Part shown: positions 1-12,856 of the stretch, one piece after another
Layout of the letters: each line of letters opens with the position of its first letter
How positions within the stretch are numbered: the stretch's first letter is position 1
DNA from: Strigops habroptila
Lineage: Eukaryota > Chordata > Aves > Psittaciformes > Psittacidae
Direction: 5' to 3'
Assembly: GCF_004027225.2 (NCBI RefSeq)
Contig: NC_044284.2
Span: 11,512,501-11,576,500, forward strand
Length of the DNA stretch: 64,000 bases
Translations under genes and position numbers: made by a program
The notes under the pieces: model-generated
Databases searched by the model: none
What the model saw: only the letters and a program-made list of their open reading frames with translations
Told to the model about the DNA's origin: nothing

Positions 1-3000
1 CCCTAGTAGTACTGTGTCTGGAATGGGCAGCCTATTGCAGTCAAATGTACACCAACATTTCCATTCATGAACTTCTTTCTGAAATATTTCAGATAGGAAC
101 TGTAAACAGTGCTGTTTGAAATTTATCTCCATTATCTTTACTGACAACTTAAATTTGCCAATGGACCAGATAAATTAATATAAAGGAAAAGCAAAAAATC
201 ACTGTCAATCAAACTGCTTTTTTAGACCCTGTTGTAATTAGAGAAAAAAAAAAAAAATCAAACCTAAGCAGATCTTAGGTTGATATACATCACAGTAACT
301 TCACTGAAGTCAAAAGAGCTAGAAGTCTACATGCATTGAAAGTTACCATATCCTGCCAGTGCAGTGACCAGGAAACTTCCAAACATCCTGCAACTATGTG
401 CCAGCATAAACCTCCATATGGATAGATGGTGGCATAGGTAGGATTAAGCATACACAAACAACATGAAGACTAGACAAACTAATGCTCTAAAGAATTAGAG
501 ATGCTCATAAAACTTTATTTCATCTCCCCTCTTTATATACCTGATGGTCCTGACTCAGATTCAAATTGTGTTTTTCTGGACAATCCTCACCTCACCCAGT
601 GCACACGACAGTGGTCCTTCAATCATCAGCTCTTCAATGTTCTTCTGAACTGCCTGCAGAGTGCTCAAGCCCTCCACTGACTACAAAAACAAATATTTCC
701 AGTGAGGTGTTTTTGCTTGCAGAGCTAAACAAAAACCAAAACACCTAAACAAAGTATTGTAGCTGGAAACGATTTTTGACATTACAGCCAAACAAACAAC
801 TCAGCAAATTTAGCATGATTTGATGTGCTTTGGGAAATAAAAGACTCCGAAGATTTCTCCAGCTTCAACTGGAAACCTTGAAGACAGGATAAAAATTATG
901 CGTCTGATGATGTTTTACTAGAGTAGTTCCTACTCTCAGAATTCTTGCTTCAACCCACTTCTGATCTTAGATGAGGAGCTGTGGCACACAGGGCTATGGT
1001 CTGATCCCGCAAACTCTTCAGTGTGGCTGAGCAGAATGGAAGCTGTAAGACCTTCCAAGGACTTACCCACCTCACTGTATGGACAGTCACCCTTTCCCCA
1101 TTCATGTCCTTGTATGATCTATTCTGTAGTCCGCCTTCATCCCCGTCTGTCATGGCAGAAAGCCCTTACGCCCATGAAATCAGTGCATATGCGATTTTCT
1201 CCCTATCATGTAAGCCAGCATATAGGGCACAGGAAATCCAAGCTGCATTCTTGTTATTGCAGGGCCAAACCACATAACAGACTACTAACCCACTCTGGGA
1301 AAGAGGAAACCCTGCTTCCTTCCTGAAGCCCCAGGCTGCACAAGCTCCAGACAAACTTCAGGGCAAATCTTCTCATGTTGCAGCAGATCTGCAGAGCCAT
1401 CCAACTTGGCCAAAACCAAGATGAGGAGTTTGAAGGAGAAAAAAGAGCCCAGACTGGTCAGAAAGCCCACTTTCAAGTCCCCGTGAAAGCAAAAAATAAA
1501 CTACGAAAGTGACAAACTTTCTCAATGATGTGTGTCCGATTTTTTTTTTCCCCTTAAATAACTACAGAAGAATGCCTTTTCCCTGTATCACTCTTGGATC
1601 TCATTAAACAGTATTTTACTCATTCTTTCTCATACATACACATATTCATATGCATAAAGACCAGCCCAAGCCAAAGGCCTGCAACCGAAAATTTCAGCCT
1701 GAACAGTTACATGTTGGCAAGCATATAGCATTGGAAAACAGAACCTTTTAATGGGAAATGTCTGGCAACCTTAATTACAGGCACCACTGCCAGCTCCACC
1801 AATAATTATAGCTTAGTTTCAGAATCATCCATGTGCTAACAAATATATTTAATGACAAGAGCATTTCCCAGTGATATTCACCAGGAAAGACTTCCAGCCA
1901 GCTAGAAGACAGCCATGAGATGCAGGGATGACCTTACATTGCTTGTTTGCCTCCAGGTACAGATCTTCTTCTGCCTAAGCCAGAGGTGAGCCACTTCATT
2001 GAATATTTTAGATGAGCCTCAGAGCTGCTTTGGTTTCCTTCCATCTGTAGCTTCCCCCAGGCAGAGGTAGAACTATATCTTAGTCTTGCATATAAGACGA
2101 TACCTTAGTCCCTTGTGACCACAAGCAAGTGAGTCTCTTGCATCTTTATGTAGTCTGTAATGAATACAGAAAAAGACAAGGAACACAGTCTCTCTCTGCT
2201 CCATGGTTTCCCAGTGGAGTCAGGCAGCTTTACAACAGGGGTACTTCAGATGCAAAAAAATTGTCCGCACATACACACATTTCAACAGCCCGATCAAAAA
2301 CTTTGCTACTATCTGCATCACAACTGTTCTCCCACTGAAGGGCTCTGGCAGTGAGCATTACCCAGGGCTGAAATGGTTTTTGTCTGGCTCTCCACAGCTT
2401 TTTCAGCTGCCAGATGTCTCCAGATTCATGTGTGAAGTGTGGAACACTGAACATTGGAAGTTAACATCATTGAGTTCAATGGCTCTGGTCCAGGCTTTAA
2501 CAGAGTCTCTGCTAACCACATCATTCACTCACCTGCAGCCCAGAGGCCCTGGTGCACACAGCCATGTAAATCAGTGAAGACATGTTGGAGCTCCAACCAT
2601 CTGCAAGAACCTCAAAGAGGAAAGCATCAAGTGGTGAATATCTCCAAAGATTAACACCTTCCCAGCTGTAGATCAGAGACCAGGGCACAACTGTCACCTC
2701 CTCACCCTCCCCATCCATTTACAACTGGAAGCGCGTGTCCCATTGTTCAGCTCATGGAAGCCTATGGCAGGCAGCTGTAACGCTGCTTATAGCTTTGTTT
2801 AGTCAGTGCAGAAATTGGTGTGATTTAGGCACAAATTGGCTAAGCAGGCCTGCAACCACCCATTCTGGGCATTTGACACCTGGATGTCACAGGAATTTCT
2901 TCCTGGTTGCTCACTCAGCAGCTGGCAAAGGCAGCTCAGCAAGGGGATGAAGAGCATACAAGCAGGGCTTGCTTGCCCATTGTCAGATGCAAAGGACTTG

Positions 3001-4452
3001 AGGGAGGAATCCTCTTTGATAAGCACTAGGGAGACTGGACCAGTGTGAAGAAAGGCAAAGGATGTGTCCAAATGCCCTCAGAGAGGTGTCATAGGATGCT
3101 CAGGAGAGCTTCACATATGGAAACAGCATTTCAGAGACAGGAATATACTTTCTGGGATGGGTGTAAATATTTTTCCATGGCTGTGCACCTGTACTGCAGA
3201 AGACATCTCTGCAAGTACTCAGAGATGCTCCTTGATATGCAGCTAAAGCCACTGCCACAACACATAGATAGCACTGGCATTGAACCTATCTCAGGCACTG
3301 TGTCTCACCCACCCTTTCTTAACCTGTAACAGCAGATGGGGCCTCAAAGGCTCCAACACACTTCCTGCCATCCTGGTACCTGTTGATGTAGCAGAGGTCT
3401 CATGGCTGGACAAAAATCTCTGAAGCATCCACAGGGAGAAGACTGTAATCCAGGCCTCTGGTCATCCCATTCCCAGTTTGCATGATGCTGTGGTACGCAA
3501 ATCAAACAAAAAATGGCCCTGATTTCCAGGCACACTTTAAATTTAGCATCTCAGAAGCACTGCATTTAGGCTTAATGAAAGTTATGTTACATTGATTAAA
3601 CACAAGCTGAGGGCTGAAAGAGTGCTTCCTGAGCTTTATAGGGCTGCAGGCAACAAATTGTGCTGTCACTTAATTACTCTGACTGGGATCTCCAAAACAG
3701 AACACAATACGTATCTTTCACAATGCTGGGGGAGGAGGACCCTAGCCTTTATAAACTTCATCATAGCTCTGTGTTTGCAAGGAAGGCAAGAGATACCTGG
3801 GCCCAATCTCACTTCTTCCCATGCCATAAAACACAGACATACCTCTGCCTGGTCTGACAGTCCCTTGGCATATACACTGTAGAGCCACCAAGTCCTACGT
3901 CTAACTTCCCTGGGAAATTTATGGACTGCCTAAATTTGCACTTTGAGTCAAATTTGCACCACCTGGAGTCAAAAAGCTCCAACAGGACAAATTTGTGCCC
4001 ATGTGTGATGGAGTCCAGCAAGATGTCTGTATCATGCCACCAGCTTCCTGAAAGGGAATCATAAGCCTTGTCTACTGCAAGGCCAAGGAGATCTAGAAGC
4101 ATATTCTCTCTCCTCTCTAATCTATATGGATTTTTATATTACTTGTCACAGGGGTTTGGGGTTTAGGTTTTAGCCTTTTCCTTCAGCTCAAAGCAAGAAT
4201 AGGTTGGCTTGAACTTGGAAGGCTTAAGGAGCCCAGCGTTGCCAGTCATGCTCAGTGGGCAGCTCTCAACTCATGCCCAGGTGCCAGCAGCAATTTGTGG
4301 GTTAATTACATGTGTGCATAGCAGGTCTCACTCTGACAAGGATAATGGAACAAGCCTCTCCCAGAGCCCTAATTCAGACATGGGGAAGGGCGAGCACTCC
4401 CACACATTGATACTGCACCATTTGCTCAAGTAGGAGCTCTCTTGGAAAAGAG
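1..4452. other. Gene-free DNA
   Basis: AT-rich sequence without splice-consistent exons, homology I recognise, or clear repeats apart from an A run at about 243-257. Longest frames are about 125 aa and look random. Confidence 0.7.
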
Positions 4453-4647
4453 GAATCATACAATCACAGACTGGTTTGGATTGGAAGGGACCTTAAAGAT
4501 CATCCAGTTCTAACCCCCTCCTATGGGCAGGGACACCTTCCACTAGAGCAGATTGCTCCAAGCCCTGTCCAAACTGGCCTTGAACACCGCCAGGGATGGG
4601 GCAGCCACAGCTTCTCTGGGCACCCTGTTCCAAAACCTCAAAAGAAA
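4453..4647 (-). mobile_element. CR1 LINE 3' fragment
   Basis: The reverse complement gives the familiar CR1 3' end: GAGAAGCTGTGGCTGCCCCA, then the lead-in to GGAAGGTGTCCCTGCCCATA and a terminal CTGTGATTGTATGATTCC. The 5' part of the LINE is missing, as in nearly all avian copies. Confidence 0.9.
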
Positions 4648-6771
4648 TGCAGCTTCCTCCTACTCAGCTTCTCTTCTGAGGAAGCTGCATAGGAGGAAAA
4701 GCCACACTGTTACTACTCCTGTAACTAATCATGGTTACCAACATAGTTTTCTGTACCCACTCACAATCCAAACCCATCTGCTTCAGACCCTGGGGAGAAC
4801 ATTTCATTGTGGGAATGACCATGTTCAGCATGGGAAGAAAAACCTCCTAAGGAAACTGCTTGGAATAAAGCTTTCAGGCACTGAAGAGCAGGTTCCAGGC
4901 ACAACCCAGACTCACTCTGTGACCTTGAGCAAGTAATTGAATTCTTCTCTGTCCACACTTTCCACCAAAGAACCTGTTGCTATCTTTAAATACATTCATG
5001 GGGTACATAAGAGTTGGAGACTTTTCTGCATGTGTACAGCCCCAAGAAAAATGCAGACTGAATCTGTTGTTCCTGTCATCTGAAAAACAATTTATCCTGG
5101 CCATGCAAGATGATGGAAAGAGTTCTTTAAAAAGATTTAAGGGTTTAATCACCCTGAATTAACCAGTCTTTTATTTATTTTAATGCAGCTGCAATCTACT
5201 TGTTCCATTCAAGAAATCTGCTGCACACTGCTGAGTCCCAGCCTTAGCTCTCAAAGTACGTTACAGTTTTTACCTGTCCATGGGGAATGCATCTCCAGGC
5301 ACAGGCATCCAGTTTAAAGCTTACTTAAAGCCCAGCAAGAGAGGACATTCAGCATCCTGCTTGGGAAGTTTTCAGACCATCAGTGAAGATGAGTGTTCTT
5401 CCCATCTTATTTATTCAGACTTGGGAGCAATGAGAGGGAAGAATGGAATTTGTTTGAGTATTTAACACCCTGTAATACCTTCCACGTGCCATTTCCAAAT
5501 TCACATAGGTGGGAGTCTTTGTCCACCATTCAATCATTCAATCCCCAAAATGCCATCTTACAGTCACACGTAATACTACCCTGAATTGTCAAGTGCACTC
5601 TAAGCAAGGGTGAAAAGTGTAAAGTGATCCAGAGCTAGGTGTCAAGCTCTGCCACAATAGAATTCAAAATAATTGTGCTGTTGTTTGACAGGTAGTAAAA
5701 TTCATGGTGGTCTATTAAATCAATGGCAATATAATGTGGAACACTGCAGATTAAAAAAAAAAAAAAGAAAGAAGCCAGAGAGTTCACAAAGGGAGGCCAT
5801 TGGCAAGAATCCCTTTGGAGCTCCTAATGGGTCTGATTTGTAGCAAGACAGACAGAATAGAGGGGAATGCAAGAAGAGAGAAACAGAAGGAAAGCAAAAT
5901 AAATGTGAAAGAGAAGACAAGTGAGGGGAAAATGTGAATGAAAGAATTGTAAAGAAAGTACTAACAAGTTGCTATCGTATACAGGTGCCTCGGTTTTACC
6001 ACCATTCATACCTCATTGCACTGGTGCTCATTTTGTCACAGTCAAGAATTCCTTAAACCAGCTTGTGGATGTAGTCTGCTCTGGCTGTCAGGAAAAGGCC
6101 TATTAAGTTCAGAAAGTGATATCTGTGTTTATTCTCTTAAGCAGGATTCATCCCAAATGCAGGAAAACCATCCAATTTTATAAAAAGAACTTGTATCGAA
6201 GCATGACAGGCTGAGACACAATGAGTATAAAAGTGGCATTGGAAGAGTACAACTTCCTGTGATTGGGTGTATTATCTTTTCCTGACTGGAAACCAAGTTT
6301 TAAATCCAGACAAGGAACCCAGGCCGCTTGGTGTTCACACTCTCAGGGCCAGTCAAGGATTACAGCCCACTTGTGTCATACACATTTTAAAATGCAATGG
6401 GTGCATCTTTCACCCAGGAATTCCATTGGACCTAGGATCTGGTAAATAATTTTGCATTAAGTCACAGTGTCTTCATGAGATTATCCTTACAGGTTTCAGG
6501 GAAGTGGCTGTGGCAAAGGTGTTTGTGAAGAGGAGCACAGGCTTGTCTCTGAATACACTACAACAAAATGAGTGGGAGCCAAGCCTGGAGAAGCCTGTGC
6601 TGGCCATAAGGGTCACAGAGGTTCACCTCTCATGTATAGCAGTAGCAGAAGTTCCGCCTTCATAAGACACCCTGTGCCTGTTCCATTGCAGCAGTTGAAC
6701 TGGAGCAAACCTTTCAGAAAGCCATTTAGTTGTGAATTAAGAGGCAAGCAGTCATGACAGATTCACTGCTC

Positions 6772-7180
6772 TTCATGAGAGGTTGTTCCAGTAGTTAATT
6801 GCTCTCACTGTCAGCATCTTATTTTCCTTTGGAATTTATCACACTTATGTCCAATCAAATGCTCATGTCTATCAGTACTCTGTTATAAGACTTGGTGAGA
6901 AGGGGTGAGTCTATTAGAGCAAAGATCCCTTCAGTACCAGATGCAGGTGTTGACATTGAGATACCACAGTCAAATCACCCTCTAAAGATTTCTTTGGGTA
7001 GCCTGAGTACACCAATTACTACATCTGTATGTAGGTATTTGCTGAACCCCCTAGCTTTCTTGGTGCATTTGTGCTCCTCCCCCCAGAGTGTGAAGGCCAA
7101 AACTGAGTGCTGCCTTTCAATAATGATCTTCCCAGCTCCATTAGCAGAGATAATCTCTTACTTGCTTTAACTCACTATGC
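6772..7180 (-). mobile_element. Ancient CR1/L3-like fragment (tentative)
   Basis: The segment starting GAGAGGTTGTTCCAGTAGTTAATTG, continuing with a Ser/Leu-poor AT-rich text and a GCATTTGTGCTCCTCCCCCCA block, resembles in word order old CR1/L3 tails read from the minus strand. Divergence is high and the right boundary is a guess. Confidence 0.35.
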
Positions 7181-7794
7181 CAGTTTGTGCCCCAGTACAG
7201 CAAAAAGGACATACTCAGCTGCTTTTTTACACCACCACAAAAATCTCTTCAAATTCACTGCTTCCCAGGATATATGTAAATTATAGCCTCCTATTCCTAT
7301 AGTTCATCAGTGCTTCCTACATCTTTTGTTTAAATATTTGCCCTTGCTAGCAACGAGTTTATCTTTGTCTTGTCAAATAAAACTTAGGTCCTTTTAGCCT
7401 TCACTCAAGCTCTCCTCAAAGCTGAAACACTTGTTTCAGGGAAGTTTTCAACATTTCAAAATTCATTCCAATTCTGCCTCAAAACAAGCTCCATCCTTGT
7501 TGGGTTAAATCCTTAATGTAAAACAATTTCTCAGTGGTTTTTTGCTAATATATTAAAAACAATTGGTATTTTATTTTGTCCTTAAACCCTGAAATTCCAC
7601 TCTCCTCTCATGCAATTTAACTGAAAAACACTCATACAGTTACAGAAAGCTGTGTGATTTTCCTTCTCGGTTTAGTGCATAGCTCCAGAATAGCTCACTC
7701 AATCATACCTGCTTATCAAAGCTTCTTCATTCCAAGGGTGACCACATGTTTTAGTCTCAGAGTTCATCCACTTAGCACAAATTGGGCCAGCTCT

Positions 7795-7905
7795 TGGGGA
7801 TGTGGCAGCCATAACATCTCTGGGCAACCTGTTCCAATGTCTCACCACCCTCATAGTGAGGAACTCCCTACAGATGAACCTTAAACATTTTAAAATCATA
7901 ACTAG
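7795..7905 (-). mobile_element. Old CR1 fragment
   Basis: The words TGGGCAACCTGTTCCAATGT and CTCACCACCCTCATAGTGAG are the CR1 section upstream of the 3' tail, read in reverse complement. The tail itself is absent and the rest is diverged. Confidence 0.75.
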
Positions 7906-10900
7906 CTTACCTCCCAGAAGGTCTCAGCCCAGAAGATACTTCATCCTTCCACACACCTCCCACCTATATGTTTGAAACATCAGAAATCCTATCAAATCCA
8001 CACTCCACTTATACCCAAAGGCTGTCAAGATTGGATGGCTCACATAAATCTGAGTTAACTTTTTCACCTCTCATTTCTTCTCATTCTGAAGTACCCATCT
8101 CAAAGTCCTTCAGCTGAGGTTCCTTATTTTCTTCACTTTACAGTTTTGCAAGGCTCACTATATGAAAAGTTATTTCAGACTTAACATTAATCCCAAATTG
8201 AGACATTTGTAATAAAGACACCTGGAATACATTACCCAGCTTTTTCAAAAATACCTGTCTGCTCCAATGGAAACAAAATTTTAGTGTTTCTAACTTGTCA
8301 AAAGGAAAGTTTAGAATCATTTTAAGAAAGGAGGTTTTCTCCTACAATTGTTCAATCAGGACATCATAAGCAAGAAAATACAGATGGGTAGAAAAAGGAT
8401 GTAAAATATTTTTTGGGATTGATAAGCAGATGTAGAATGCCTAGCATTTTATACTCTTTAAAATCAGTGGAATAACCCACCTGGCAAAGTAGGGGGCATA
8501 CAGGAGCGTATATGGATCACGGCATTAAAAATAGCTAAACATGAACCAAACAGCTATAGTAGTTGAGTGAGTCATTGTGTGTAAAGAGTCACTTGGCGAT
8601 TATACACTAGGAGTGTGCTGTGCCACCCCTGAACTAAAGCAGAAATGTAACTATTCAAGGAATTTTGAAGAGGCTTAACACTCTGAATTATAAAGTACAT
8701 CCACTTTTGTCTTTAAAAAAAAAAAGACATTTTCAGGCATGCTTAATTATATCACATTTAAAAGTCAGCCAACTCTTGAAGTTACATTCTACAACAGAAA
8801 AATTACTTTAGCAAATGAACGAGCATGCTGTCCTTTGGATCCCACTGCAAAGAATTACTTTGGTTTAAATACTGCTGTTGTCCGCTGAGAATCTGTCATT
8901 TGCTGGTAGCGTCCTTTAGCCACCTATAAAATACAATTCATACAAAAAACCCAGGTATCACAGTGGTAATTAAAATCCAAAAGCAATTAGCCTTTTGTTT
9001 ATTTCACTGGGGAATCTGACCAAAAATCTAAATGAGAACACAAAAAAAAAGGGGGGAGGGTGGTGGAAAGAAAGATCTAGAGCTTAAGCATGGTCCCAGA
9101 TGTCTGAATGATGTCCTAATTAAGCTGTACAACAACATCACAACATCAGGCAGCCCACATATACATGTATATATGTATGTGTGCACACTTTATTATGGGC
9201 TGTACAGTCCTGAGAGCCTCAACAATTCATTTCCAAGATCTGAGCTGACAGCAATTAAGGATTGAGGCATTGAAGGGAGTGGGGGCTAAAAAAAGCACAA
9301 GCAACCTACCTAAAGCTTTCTTAGAAGTGACCTGCAAACAAGTGGCTTCGTCTGTGAGGATGCAAAACACCTGGAAGCCACCTTAAAGGGAGATCCTTGT
9401 AAGATCACTGCATAGGGGTGTTTAGGGCAGAGGCAGGCAGCCAGGCTCAGTGGAATGAGGTGAAGATGTGTCTGAGGTTGAGTGAGGAGTTGCAAACAAC
9501 CTTCACCACTTGCAGGTCAAACCTGAATCTGCTAAAGAGCTTCTTGTTTACTGAGATTTGTCCCTTCTGACCCACACAGGGAGAGGCTGCAAATCATTTC
9601 TCTGGGCTTTCAGAGGTGACCCCATCAATGAAGTTTCCTTTTACTCCAGTGTTTCAGAGTCTATGCCACAGAGTTTTGGTTTCACCTTTCTGGATGCTTT
9701 TAAAGGTGGGACAGACCAGGTTCTTGGCACAATTTAGAAACATCCAGGATTAGGTTCTGGAGCTGGGTGCAGTACCCAAATGGGAATGCAACATAAGGGC
9801 TGTTTTCTAAGAGCAGAACTGCAGCTTTGTAAAAGTACGGGTCTGGGAGCAGAAAAAAGGGAAATTAATTATTTCTGAAGGACACTAGGCCCAGAAAACC
9901 CCTCTGGAAATGCTGTACTCAGACACCAGCTAAATAATACCTTGATGATATCAGCTGCTTGACTACAGTCTAGTATTCAGTAAAGTCACATGCAGGAATA
10001 TTCTTATGCATAAAAATAGCTCCCAACCTCTTCCTTGTGCATTATTAATATCAACCCCCCAGATTTGCATAACTGCATAGTCTACATGTGTGTATCCAGA
10101 AATTGACCTGCAAATGTCTCTAGGAAAATGGAAGGATCACTGTTTGCTGTCAGTTATGCTGCAAATCCGAGCTACGAGCATGAAGAGAGGAGTAGCATCA
10201 GATTCTAGCAGTGCAAAAGGTGAAGGAAACAGGATTCTTAAACCTAATAGAAGTGTTCAGAATTTATATTTGTTTTTTAGGGCACTACTTAGAGATAAAT
10301 TGCATTTAATAAATTACATTCCTCAGTAAAGGGAACACATTCAGCTTTACATCAGTATTTCAGGACTTACACAGATGCTAAGCAAAGAAAGCGCCAGTGA
10401 TAAACCAGTTCATCCACAGGAAAGGTTGAAAGCGCTCTCTAGTTCCTGTTATAGTGGAAATGCAAAGGGAGAGAGATGAACTGTTAGATGTGGTTAGTTG
10501 GAAAGAGCTGAACTTAGCCAATTAAAACACACCCCTGTCCTAACTAGTCACTAACAGCCCTTCTTAAAGGAGGTGCCTCCTCAGACAGTAGCTCGGTTAT
10601 GCACTACTTGGATGCTGGATCTGCCCGAAAACATGACAGCATATACCCAAGCTCAGTGCCACATGTGCCATACCTGAGATACTGTCAAATACTTCGCTTG
10701 GGTGTTGTTTTGCAGAGCAGGCACCACTGACAAAACCACATTGTGTTGCCAGCTCCAGCAGGCATCCAAACCAACTACTGTTTTTAAGAGTGGGAGCATC
10801 AGCATGGCTTTTCTAAGAGAGCTTAATCTTTTCAGATGCTTTCCAAGAAGTCTTTAGCAGAGCAAACAAGCTTGTTTTCCTGATCTTTCTAGATTTGCTT

Positions 10901-12015
10901 CAGCTACAATTCCCGCTTCCAACCATTCTCCCCTCTCTGAGGGTACTGAAGGCGCCTTCCAGATTCTCATAACTAGTGTTGAAACCAATCAATTCTTTGT
11001 CCTATTTGCTATTCTTCTCTACATTATTGCTTTCACAGTCTTCTTCCAAAGTTGCCCTTGCACAGAGAAGGTTTGATGCAGAAGCCTGCCAAGCTCTGAG
11101 CAAGACATCCCTGTAGACACCCACAGAAGACCCTTCCAATCTGAATTATTTTATGACTGGTATAAAATATGTCTGTCAATCACCATGTTTCATCATCCAA
11201 TAAGAAAAAAAAATAAAGGCAGCCCCCTCTGCAAGGTTGTATGTTCTGTTTTCCCTGTCTCTTCTAGGTTATGATCTCACTTTTCTAATGCTGAGAGTAT
11301 TTCAAGGCATGGGGGAAGCAACCAGCAATAAGAACACTCATGGTGAAGATCCCTACTGCCCAGCTAGCTGTGAGCCTCTACAACAGCTAAGCCCTATCCG
11401 AGGGGTTTATGCAGAGCCTTTGTGCTGCATATAGGTTGTACTGAACCTCCAGAAGATGTCTTCAGAGAGTAAATGCACTGCAAGGTTCATGCTTCAGAGA
11501 TCTCACAGCACTGCCTGCAGGCTCTCCATCCAGTGCTTCACTTTCTCACCCTGTAATATGTCAACAAATAAGCATTCCCTTTCACTGTCCACTAAAGAGT
11601 TAATCAAGATCAGCAGAATGTAACATGTGAGCAAAGAAAACAGCCAAACTAACAGAAGATCCTGGACCATTATTGCAGTTTTTCCCTCCACCTCCAAAAC
11701 ATTCATTTTGCTCTTCTCTTTGATGGAAGAACTGGCTCTAGCAGAGAAAGGGATAAAAAACACCCAAATAAGGGGGGGAAAAAAAAAAAAAGAAAATAAA
11801 AATAAATCCATAACAAACTCCTTTCAAATACTCACCCTTCAAAAGGATAAAATGATTTCAATTTTGGTCTGTCTCATTCACTTCCCTCCCCCCTCCCTCA
11901 CTAGGTGTGTATACATGTCTGAATATTTAGAGAGGGTTTTTTTTAAGCATTATTATTTAGTTAATATGAATTACAGGCCTCAAGCTGCCTCCCCTCTAAA
12001 CCCAAAATGAAGAAG

Positions 12016-12073
12016 CTCTTTTTTTTTTCCTCTCTCCTTTTTTTTTTTTTCTCTCCCCTCTTCTTTCCCCCTT
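12016..12073. repeat. 58-nt uninterrupted polypyrimidine tract
   Basis: Every base on the plus strand from 12016 to 12073 is C or T, including two long T runs. A further T run lies at about 12223-12240. Such tracts can form triplexes and are also frequent sequencing trouble spots. Confidence 0.9.
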
Positions 12074-12079
12074 ACCAAC

Positions 12080-12400
12080 ACGATTTACATTCTCAATGTA
12101 ATGTATTAAAAAGTTGACAGGGCCGAAAGGATTCACATGATGTCGGCTAAGAAACCCAATTTCCATGATGAATTGCCCGGAGCCCCTGAATCACAAACCA
12201 TTTTTTCCGCTGCTCAGAAGTTGATTTTTTTTTTTTTTTTAAATCTTCTTAAAGCTTCTCTCCTAATCTTCGGCTAGAAGAGATGGGTGAAAGGATTTTT
12301 TTTTTCTAAACTAAGGAAAGTATTAGCATCTTGGTTGTTGTGCATCAAATTTGAAAATGCAAGGTTAGTAATATTTCAAATCGGCTACGGTCCAAGCCAC
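12080..12400. other. Possible conserved non-coding block
   Basis: Low-CpG sequence with clustered words such as ACATTCTCAATGTAATGTAT and GATGATGAATTGCCC-type text. It contains no repeat family I know and no ORF of note. The texture resembles vertebrate conserved enhancers, but this is an impression only. Confidence 0.25.
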
Positions 12401-12715
12401 TTGATAAGTGTGCTTGCTGGCTCTCGCTGGCTCTCCCCCCCTCCCTCGCTAAGTTTCTGTTGGCAGGAGTACAGCACCACTGCAGTGATTGCGTGTGCAA
12501 GTGTGCGCGCTGTGTGTGTGCAGGTAGGGCAGTGGGAAAGGAGTTTCAGCCCCACCACCACCTTTAGCTCTCCCTCTGCTCTTTCTTTCCATAGTGCATT
12601 ATTTCCAGCAGAGGAGACCCATCCATCCCCATTCAGTGCTCACATGATATGAGACAAGACAAATGAAGCAAAAGCCAAATGTAAAGATTAATACCTACAA
12701 GGATATTCACCTTTC

Positions 12716-12856
12716 AGAAATCACAGACTGGTTGGGGTTGGAAGGGACCTTAGACATCATCCAGTTCCAACCCCCTGTCACAGACAGGCACACTTTCCAC
12801 TAAACCAGGTTGCTCAAAGCCCCATCCAACCTGGCTTTGAACACTGCCATGGGGGG
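12716..12856 (-). mobile_element. CR1 LINE 3' fragment
   Basis: Reverse complement of the CR1 tail: TCACAGACTGGTTGGGGTTG, GAAGGGACCTTAGACATCAT, then GGTTGCTCAAAGCCCCATCC. About 140 bp long and well preserved. Confidence 0.9.

Larger units (their letters stand above)
4648..12715. other. Gene-free DNA with old CR1 remnants
   Basis: Apart from the CR1 pieces at 6772 and 7795, it holds A/T runs (5752-5765, 8717-8727, 11776-11791), a TA/TG-rich patch (9158-9190) and, at its right end, a pyrimidine-rich then AT-rich block (11880-12400). No gene evidence. Confidence 0.65.
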
